NCBI GenBank assembly: GCA_032718475.1
Contig: JAUCBJ010005816.1
Coordinates: 1 to 22,920 of the forward strand
Origin: Nemertoderma westbladi
Taxonomy: Eukaryota > Xenacoelomorpha > Nemertodermatida > Nemertodermatidae
Direction of reading: 5' to 3'
Length of the DNA stretch: 22,920 nt
In this document: piece after piece, positions 16,445-22,920 of the stretch
Numbering within the stretch: the stretch's first letter is position 1
Layout of the letters: each line of letters begins with the position of its first letter
Made by a program: the position numbers and the translations under genes
The notes under the pieces: model-generated
Seen by the model: only the letters and a program-made list of their open reading frames with translations
Databases searched by the model: none
Told to the model about the DNA's origin: nothing

Positions 16445-17660
16445 GGGGGAAGTTCCCCCCTTCAATCCCCCCCCCCCCCCCCCCCCCTTTCAATCAGCAC
16501 CCCGTCCCAAAAGCAAATTCGCACCCTGGCACCCAGACCCAGTCAAGCAGAATAACCTGTGGAGATACTGTAGATATTATGACAAACATACCCGGTTCTT
16601 GTAAATTTGCGTGATTTGAGTTTTATGCTCGCACCACTATTGAGTTTTATAATAGTGGTGTAGCCGAGGGGCAATTATTAACAATATTGCCCCAGCCCTC
16701 CTATTAATAATAGTCCTTCTATTAATAATTCTTCTTTTAATATAATAATTAAAAAAAAATTAGCATTTGTCATTGAAACCTTGATTAAAATATAATAATT
16801 TAATATTGAAAGATATAAAACCCACAAAACCCAGCTGGGTGATCAACTGGGTGCTATCAACTGTGAGCTATCAACTGGGTGATTGACAGCTTAAACAGGA
16901 TGCCACTTCGTGAGAAAGCGGCACACATCAATAGAATTACAGGAAAACAATTAATATGTGCCTGGATTGAAAATTATACAAGATATTCATTAATAAAAAG
17001 TACCTTCCCGCGTTAAATTTTAATGCGGTTTTAATGAACTATTATTTATTCAGTTCTTGTTGGGAGAACCATGTGAACGACCACCTAAATTTGTATAAAA
17101 TTTTGGATAATAATTTAACAATTTAACAATCGCATTTTTTGAAATTTTTCTGCTCTACATATGTAGCTATGTGTGTGGTAGGATACTAGTTTAACCCGAG
17201 TTACCGAGATATTGTTCATTTTGCAAAAGCTCCCCCCCCCCCCCCTCCTCCCCTATTGTAATAAACGTTCTAGAATTCACAATGTCGACTCAAAGCATTT
17301 ATAAATCCTGTGGTAGCTACTCTTTTAAAAATAGTAGCTGGTGTTTGTTATGGTAGGTATATTATTTAAAAACACAATCATTTACGAATAAAGTAATACA
17401 CATTTATTACTCTTTCATACTGCTTTTATTAACATTTTTCAAAAATATTTGTTCGCGGGTATTCAGATATTTATAGTATGTGTACGTACCCATAAACGAG
17501 TTTTTGAGGTTGTAGCAGAGGTTGTGTTTGATGGAGGATGTAGCAGCATCAGTGTGCAAATAATTAATTAAATGTGTCTGCAAGACAGCTAGAGGTTGCA
17601 CTCGTTGCAGATGCGTCAGAGCCAAGCTCCCTTGCTTCATTGTGTAATTGTAGTTCCAAC
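16445..17660. other. AT-rich non-coding region with small hairpins and a minisatellite
   Basis: No gene is supported. It contains C runs (16,467-16,487 and 17,232-17,245). There are two successive hairpins: CACCACTATT/AATAGTGGTG (16,632-16,660) and GGGGCAAT/ATTGCCCC (16,668-16,693). A short minisatellite with an ATCAACTGGGTGCT-type unit of 14 bp, three to four copies, lies at about 16,830-16,880. Small ORFs at 16,890-17,016 and minus 17,407-17,640 have no recognisable features. Confidence 0.5.
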
Positions 17661-17675
17661 ACGATTAAGTGAATC

Positions 17676-18838
17676 GTGAATATTTTCTATGCCAATGCAA
17701 TACTGTATAACTGTCCAACAATAATTGGTATGGGTGGTTATATGTTCAGGTCTATTAAAGCTCTATACACAGGAACAATGCCTTCCGTTATGATCAACTC
17801 AATTTGTTCTGAGTGGCTTTTAACACTTGCAGGGGAGGTAGGAGACAACCTCTCACCAACTCTATTCAACATTTTCGTTAACACTGTTGGATGATATCAA
17901 AAAGGGAGGTATTGGTATGATTGATGATATTGCCCTAGTGGCAGACTCAGAGGAGAATTTGCAGAAGCTCTTGGATATCTTGGCTGAATAGACATCCCAG
18001 TGGAAAATGTCGTTAAACCCCAAAAAAATGCATCGTTCTGCATTTCAGAAAACCTGGAGTACTGCAAACTGGTTCAATTTTCAAAGTAAATAGTGCAGTG
18101 ATACCGATAGCGGCCGATAGCTATAAATACCTAGGGTTACATTTCGATGTACATTTTAAGTTTAATGTTGCTTTTAACATTTTAGCCAACTCCGCTAAGC
18201 AAGCGTTTGGTGGAATAATTAGTAAATCTAAATGTATGTGGTTTTCATTTTGATACGTACACTAAACTGTACCTTTCCTGTGTCGCTCCGATATTAGATC
18301 ACCGTGCCAGTGTTTGGGGTTACTTAAATTCTCGAGAAGCCGTGAAGGTGCAGAATGCCGCACTGAGATATTTTTAGGAGTGCATAGATTTACACCAAAT
18401 CTTGCCGAAGAAGGCGAAGGCGGTTGGAACTCTTGCAAACAGCGTTATTATGTATCAATCAATGTGCAGATTTTGGAAAAGATTGGTTTCTATGAATGAT
18501 CGCAGAATTGCTAAAAGGGTTTTTAAATTTGAATATAACCACTCTGATGGTGCAGTGAATTACAGGAAATTTTTCCAGTAGTAGGTTTCAGTAAAGATAT
18601 TTATAATGTTAAATCTACAATCTACATGTAATATGTAACATTTAATAAACATTGTATTGAGTATTTCAATAATGTTTGGAAAAGAGAAGTTAGAGAAAAA
18701 CCGAAACTTATAATATAATTAAGCATTTTAAAACTGAATTTAAAGAGGAGACCTATGTTATTACTAATTTATTAAATAGGAAGCAACGTAGCATTGACGA
18801 TGAAATTTGAAATGTTAAAAAGATGAAATTCACATATG
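17676..18838 (+). pseudogene. Decayed LINE reverse transcriptase and C-terminal region
   Basis: The coding signal moves through all three frames with stops at 17,892, 17,988 and 18,254 among others. The motif-C site reads MIDDIAL instead of the usual Y-A-D-D core: both aspartates remain, while the preceding tyrosine-alanine is replaced by methionine-isoleucine, possibly through a small deletion upstream. The thumb and connection parts are still readable across shifts near 18,240 and 18,375. Ancient decay is evident compared with the RTE-like copies. Confidence 0.78.
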
Positions 18839-19033
18839 ATTACTAAGATGTTCGATTTAAAACGGAAAATATGATTTACCGAGAAACTATATGTCAATTA
18901 TTTATGTCATCACTTAACAATTATTTGTACTTAAAACAATTTATATTTGTGCTATTATATGTTTGTCTTGTAAGCCTTTGCTGGCTGGGGGCTAGTTGGC
19001 CCATGACATTAAATATCTCAATCAATCAATCAT
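17676..19033 (+). mobile_element. L2/CR1/jockey-type LINE, 3' fragment with (AATC)n tail
   Basis: This is a continuous but badly frameshifted LINE from the reverse transcriptase motif-B region to a 3' tail. Landmarks are VGDNLSPTLFNIFVN (17,850), a MIDDIALVADSEENLQKLLD block where motif C should be (17,918), YKYLGLHFDVHFKFN (18,124), VAPILDHRASVWGYLNSRE (18,285), a split LGVHRFTPNLA (18,378), and EYFNNVWKREVREKPKL (about 18,661) with NLLNRKQRSI near its end. The 3' end is ATCTCAATCAATCAATCA (19,014-19,033), a short tandem tail typical of such LINEs. No target-site duplication was found. It belongs to a different clade from the RTE-like copies. Confidence 0.78.
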
Positions 19034-20081
19034 AACAAGTATTAACTTATTAATTAAAGAGCAAATTTTATGCGAAAGTGTAATACATGCATCAGGAAGC
19101 ATTTACTTGTATTAAATATATAATATTGCAACCATTAAAATACAGTTTTTGCTTTTCCATTCAAATGCAAAACTTCCATTGCCATGTACGATTATCATGT
19201 TGCTAGGCTCGACATTTTGAATATCACAATCACTTTATATATGGCTCAAGTATCTACAAACTAAATTTCAGCTTATTTCATACAGTAGTTTCAGTGTTGC
19301 TATACAGAATGACCGTTTCTATGGGAAATTGGTCTCAAAAGGTCACTTCCACAAACCAGAATTTTTGGAGATGGTCCATTTCGTGAAACACTCGCCAGGT
19401 ACTACCCATCTGAAAAATTTGGCACTTTTGTAATCGATGTAACGGTTTTGTCACTAACGGAACTTATATAACATATCTATTATTTAGACTGTGCTGTGCA
19501 ATACAGCCATTATAGATTTATTTGTTATGCAGGTTAGATATAGTGGTTCACAATTTAGTCATTATTCATACTTTGGTTCTTTCTTATTTTGGTTGCATGT
19601 ACTTCGGTGGTTTGTTTTAGACTTTACTGGTATCAGATTTTGGGTTTCATCAATATTTACTTTCTGTCTGATTTGTTTTTTCTGTATTTCAGTATTTGGT
19701 TACATTTCCTATTTCTTGATCAATTGGTACAGTGCTGTATTAAGATAGGGTTAGGGACTCACAGTACACTGCTGATGATGGAGCTGTGTTTCTCTGGGTA
19801 CAGTGTTTAAATCCTGAAACCCTTTATTTTTATCAAATTTAGTATGTATACTTACCCCTTTTGGCGGACAAAAAGTCCTGTATTTTCAAATGTATAGGAT
19901 TAGGATAGTTATTCGTGCAGTTATTAAAGTGTATTTGTAGGTAGGTTTCATTTTTGATAGGAGACTGGTTTCACATTTGTTTCTATATATATATATATAT
20001 ATGCATTGGCCGATAAGGGCCAGTGCGAATATATAACTTTTGAGCATACCCAACAAACTTGCTTAGATGTAAATGAAATAC
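19034..20081. other. AT-rich non-coding region
   Basis: No gene is supported. A hydrophobic ORF at 19,491-19,748 arises from T-rich sequence. A (TA)n run at 19,985-20,002 is followed by a hairpin GCATTGGCC/GGCCAGTGC (20,003-20,026, one G-T pair), lying about 60 bp before the LINE target site. Confidence 0.45.
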
Positions 20082-20092
20082 TAATATGATCC
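20082..20092. repeat. Target-site duplication, left (TAATATGATCC)
   Basis: Exact 11-bp partner of 22,061-22,071. With one mismatch the match extends to 15 bp (ending CTA). It marks the 5' end of the plus-strand LINE. Confidence 0.9.
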
Positions 20093-22054
20093 GCTATCAG
20101 GTATCAGGAATCAGCTAAGAGGCATATCCCCCAGAAACCTAAACGAAAACAGTATGTGCCATGGCAAAACTCTGAGGTTACTTGTAAGAGAGAAGATCTT
20201 AAGATAGCCTACAAAGTTAAAACCGAACAACCAACAACCGAAAACATTAACAAGGTTGAGAAAGCTAAGGACGATCTTAAATTGGCCTACAACATCAGCC
20301 AGGAAAAGTACATACAGGATAAAACTGAAGCAATTACAACTGCTCACATACAGCAACAATCAAGACTTACCTGGCAAACTGTAAATGAGGTATCTGGTCG
20401 GAAAAGTTGTGCAAAGGGGCGCCTCAAAGCCGATAGTCCTGAAGAACGTGTTGGGAAGTGGAAAAATTACTTCAGCAACTTGCTTGGGCAGCCACCAAAC
20501 ATCGAGGTCAGCCCTACAATGAAAATATATGACAAGACACTACCTATAGAAACAGGGGACTTCACACCTGCCGAACTCCAAAGAAGCATTAAAAGCATGT
20601 CCAATAATAAAGCGAGTGGATTAGATGAAATCCCAGCGGAGGTATGGAAAACCGGAGTGCTAAATAGACCATTATTGAATGTTTGCAACCAGATGTTAAA
20701 AGGGGAAAAGCCACCACCAATTTGGACTAAAGGTCAACTAAAGCCTCTCCCCAAGAAAGGAGACCTCGGCATACCAACAAACTATCGTGGGATCTGTCTG
20801 CTTGTGGTAGCTGCCAAAATATACAATAAAATGATTCTGTATAGGATTAGGCCTCACATAGAGAAACTACTGCGTAAGAGCCAAAACGGATTTCGACCAA
20901 GTAGATCCTCAATAGCTCAGATACTTGCACTACGGAGACTGATTGAAGGAATCAAGTCAAAGAATCTCCCCGCAGTCATGACTTTTGTGGACTTCAAGAA
21001 GGCATTCGACTCCATCCATAGAGGTAAAATGCTTGAAATCCTAAGAGCTTATGGAATACCAGAAGAAATTGTTGCTGGCATTGGATTGCTATATTGTGAC
21101 ACAGAAGCGCAGGTACTCTCACCAGATGATGAAACTGAGTTTTTCTCAATCCTGGCTGGCGTACTGCAAGGTGACACATTAGCACCATTACTATTTGTAA
21201 TTGTGCTGGATTACGCAATGAGGACGGCCACAAAGGGTGAAGATCTGGGATTCACACTTCAAGAACGCAGAAGTAGTAGATATCCGGCAACTACAGTCAC
21301 AGACACCGACTTTGCGGATGACATCGCCCTGCTCTCTAATACGCTAGCAGATGCACAGCTTCTACTAAATAAAGTGGAGAGGGCTGCTAAGGAGGTTGGA
21401 TTGCATATAAATGCTACAAAGACCGAATTCATGACCTTTAATGTTGATGGAAACTTGACAACCATTGATAATAATCAACTAAGGAAGGTCGATGACTTCC
21501 AGTACCTTGGATCATGGATAGAGAGTAGCAAAAAGGACATAGAAGTTAGGAAAGCAAAGGCTTGGGTATCTCTATCAAAAATGGATACCATCTGGAAATC
21601 AGATCTCTCCAGGCAACTGAAGACCAAGTTCTTTCGAGCCACAGTAGAAAGTGTATTTTTATACGGGGGTGAGACCTGGACACTGACTAAATCACTTGAA
21701 CAACGAATTGATGGTTGCTACACAAGACTACTAAGGGCAGCCCTAAACATCAGCTGGAGACAACACATGACAAATACCAAGCTTTATGGTACAATACCAC
21801 CTGTATCAACCACCTTCCGTGAACGCAGATTAAGATTCAGTGGGCACTGCTGGCGAAGTAAAGACGAGGTCATACCAGATCTACTTCTCTGGCAACCAAC
21901 TCATGGAAAGCGTAGTCGTGGACGACCTGCCATAACATATATAGATCAACTTGAAAGGGATACTGAACTTGGGAGAAACGAAATTGCGACAACTATGGAG
22001 AATCGGGAAGCCTGGAAGGATCTCATTTCCACTGTCCGAGTTCGCTCGACCTAG
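20093..22054 (+). CDS. LINE reverse transcriptase with C-terminal domain
   Basis: The frame is open from the insertion junction; an in-frame TGA lies in the flanking target at 20,087. No ATG start is needed because the N-terminus was lost. Counting from the GTG at 20,156 (632 codons), motifs are KPLPKKGDL (196-204), QNGFRPSRSS (243-252), FVDFKKAFDS with D279, LQGDTLAPLLF (337-347) and DFADD (385-389), so all three catalytic aspartates are present. The C-terminus carries RLRFSGHCW, LLLWQPTHGKRSRGRP and NREAWKD. The enzyme copies element RNA at the target site. Without endonuclease and promoter this copy is unlikely to move on its own. Confidence 0.93.
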   Translation, partial: AIRYQESAKRHIPQKPKRKQYVPWQNSEVTCKREDLKIAYKVKTEQPTTENINKVEKAKDDLKLAYNISQEKYIQDKTEAITTAHIQQQSRLTWQTVNEVSGRKSCAKGRLKADSPEERVGKWKNYFSNLLGQPPNIEVSPTMKIYDKTLPIETGDFTPAELQRSIKSMSNNKASGLDEIPAEVWKTGVLNRPLLNVCNQMLKGEKPPPIWTKGQLKPLPKKGDLGIPTNYRGICLLVVAAKIYNKMILYRIRPHIEKLLRKSQNGFRPSRSSIAQILALRRLIEGIKSKNLPAVMTFVDFKKAFDSIHRGKMLEILRAYGIPEEIVAGIGLLYCDTEAQVLSPDDETEFFSILAGVLQGDTLAPLLFVIVLDYAMRTATKGEDLGFTLQERRSSRYPATTVTDTDFADDIALLSNTLADAQLLLNKVERAAKEVGLHINATKTEFMTFNVDGNLTTIDNNQLRKVDDFQYLGSWIESSKKDIEVRKAKAWVSLSKMDTIWKSDLSRQLKTKFFRATVESVFLYGGETWTLTKSLEQRIDGCYTRLLRAALNISWRQHMTNTKLYGTIPPVSTTFRERRLRFSGHCWRSKDEVIPDLLLWQPTHGKRSRGRPAITYIDQLERDTELGRNEIATTMENREAWKDLISTVRVRST

Positions 22055-22060
22055 TAGTAG
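22052..22060 (+). repeat. (TAG)3 tail that also supplies the stop codon
   Basis: The last codon ACC is followed by TAG TAG TAG, then the target site beginning TAA. The first TAG terminates the protein and the remaining tail gives extra in-frame stops. The sister copy has (TAG)4 in the same in-frame position, though an earlier TAA now ends it. Confidence 0.85.
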
Positions 22061-22071
22061 TAATATGATCC
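22061..22071. repeat. Target-site duplication, right (TAATATGATCC)
   Basis: Exact partner of 20,082-20,092, directly after the (TAG)3 tail. Confidence 0.9.
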
Positions 22072-22920
22072 ACTAGGGGGCTCTAATTAACAAGTAGTGA
22101 GGTATGGCCCTTCCAGAACTTTTTTCCTTCTAAAATATATTTTGAAATAGCAATAAATACCACAATGTTCCACGCAGTGGTGGAAGAAAATAATTGACAC
22201 AATGGCCCTAATTATAGAGTTTTCTTTAAAAAAAACTAATATAGGTAGAATATAGACGCCGAAACAAGGAAAAGTAGCGAGAAACAGAAGTGCAATAATG
22301 AAGAATCTGATAATTACATATGTTTCTACTCAACGAATTTCCCTGAAATAAATTGAACAGCAATAATTATTGATTCATGAATAATTATTGTAACTTTTCT
22401 TGGGCACAGCTTAGCAAAGTCGAGAATGAGGCCCAGATGGGATCGAAGTGGTAACCGCCAGTTTGGCCATCTTACCATTCCGCTAGCGGCTCAGGCAAAA
22501 AAAAGGTAGACCTTGAAATACTACCTAATATACCTAGCTCCCATCTGTCAAACCATATCGGCAGCCACTATATTCGATTCTTTGTTATTATGTGCTTCGC
22601 CGTCTCTTGTACTTCACTAAGCTGTGCCAAACGGAAGGTGTTTAATAATTTGCACAAATACAACATGAATACACATAAATAATTATGGAAACTTGATTCA
22701 TTTAGCGGCCACTACAGTTTAACAAAACATAGTTTGAAACATAAAAAACAAGGAAATATAGTTTAGGATTACAATGTTGCATGCTATTTAAGGTATGTAT
22801 GGTATGGTATATAACTATGCTTGGCATGGTATCGTCCGACCCTTAGTCTTAGGGCATGCTACAGTTTATGTTTGGTTTGCTGATATAAGATGTATGCTAT
22901 GCATTCTATGATAACTAACT
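22072..22920. other. AT-rich non-coding right end
   Basis: No gene is supported. Notable items are a perfect hairpin CAATAATTATT/AATAATTATTG with an 8-base loop (22,361-22,390), the Pol III-like boxes described separately, and TATGG repeats near 22,795-22,815. Confidence 0.5.
22439..22497 (-). promoter_or_regulatory. tRNA-like Pol III promoter boxes, possible SINE head
   Basis: On the minus strand TAGCGGAATGG (22,475-22,485) fits the tRNA A-box consensus TRGCNNARYGG at every position. ACTTCGATCCC (22,439-22,449) fits the B-box consensus GGTTCRANNCC except for the first two bases. The spacing, 36 bp start to start, is in the tRNA range. I could not fold a convincing cloverleaf, so this is not called a tRNA gene. 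It may be the head of a tRNA-derived SINE or a decayed tRNA pseudogene. Confidence 0.35.

Larger units (their letters stand above)
20093..22060 (+). mobile_element. RTE-like LINE, 5'-truncated, otherwise intact
   Basis: The insertion lies between TAATATGATCC copies at 20,082-20,092 and 22,061-22,071. It lacks the endonuclease, so it was truncated on insertion. It has an uninterrupted reverse transcriptase ORF and ends in (TAG)3 at 22,052-22,060. The minus-strand copy at 4,672-6,212 has the same kind of end, (TAG)4, and an 11-bp duplication, so both belong to one lineage or to close ones. The open frame suggests a fairly recent insertion compared with its surroundings. Confidence 0.92.

Noticed and set aside
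16338-16604. Proline-rich ORF
   Set aside because: Produced by translated C homopolymers across the right end of the hAT-like element.
16632-16693. Two successive hairpins as bacterial-type terminators
   Set aside because: The region is eukaryotic and non-coding; the hairpins have no T tract and no upstream gene.
17407-17640. Minus-strand 77-codon ORF
   Set aside because: It looks superficially protein-like but has no recognisable motif, no neighbours and no paralogue in the window; not enough support to annotate.
19491-19810. Hydrophobic ORFs that could be membrane proteins
   Set aside because: T-rich AT sequence gives Phe/Leu/Ile/Tyr-rich readings in two overlapping frames; no conserved features and no gene context.
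22430-22500. A functional tRNA gene
   Set aside because: No acceptor or T-stem pairing could be made around the boxes; only the promoter-like words are supported.

Overview
The window looks like a repeat-rich nuclear segment from an invertebrate animal. It has no bacterial-style operons and no recognisable host gene, and it carries wide AT-rich non-coding stretches. Almost everything identifiable is a transposable element of a class typical of invertebrate genomes: BEL/Pao LTR retrotransposon, two LINE types, a Penelope-like element with a GIY-YIG domain, a hAT-like element and a piggyBac-like element. I cannot name the species.

Positions 1-13,260 are dominated by decayed plus-strand LTR retrotransposon sequence. 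Bases 1-2,690 are the 3' half of a BEL/Pao pol (end of reverse transcriptase, RNase H, integrase, DUF5641) with many frameshifts and stops. It runs into an LTR-like block (about 2,690-3,624) and then a gag-like start (3,625-4,408). A related LTR-like block (about 10,296-11,124) is followed by a second gag-like copy (11,606-13,260) ending in CCHC zinc knuckles. An unrelated gag-like coiled-coil gene (8,794-10,160) lies between them. Both LTR blocks, and the array after the second, are built from iterated short palindromes.

Other elements are inserted into or next to this mosaic. A minus-strand, 5'-truncated RTE-like LINE lies at 4,672-6,212 with an 11-bp target-site duplication. A Penelope-like 3' fragment (about 6,650-7,770) has a GIY-YIG endonuclease domain, a hammerhead-like motif and a 62-bp inverted repeat. 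Dispersed copies of a motif containing ACCGTCTATATCC form hairpins at 6,540-8,430.

The right half holds a LINE C-terminal fragment (13,690-14,271), then a non-autonomous hAT-like element (14,610-16,436, 8-bp duplication GTGAAAAG). Nested inside that is a 748-bp piggyBac-like element (15,200-15,947, TTAA on both sides). Next come a second LINE type with an AATC-repeat tail (17,676-19,033) and a nearly intact RTE-like reverse transcriptase ORF (20,093-22,060) with its own 11-bp duplication. A weak tRNA-like Pol III promoter lies near 22,440-22,485.

I found no new host-encoded system. The value of the window is the readable order of insertions, including exact target-site duplications, and several structural oddities of the elements.
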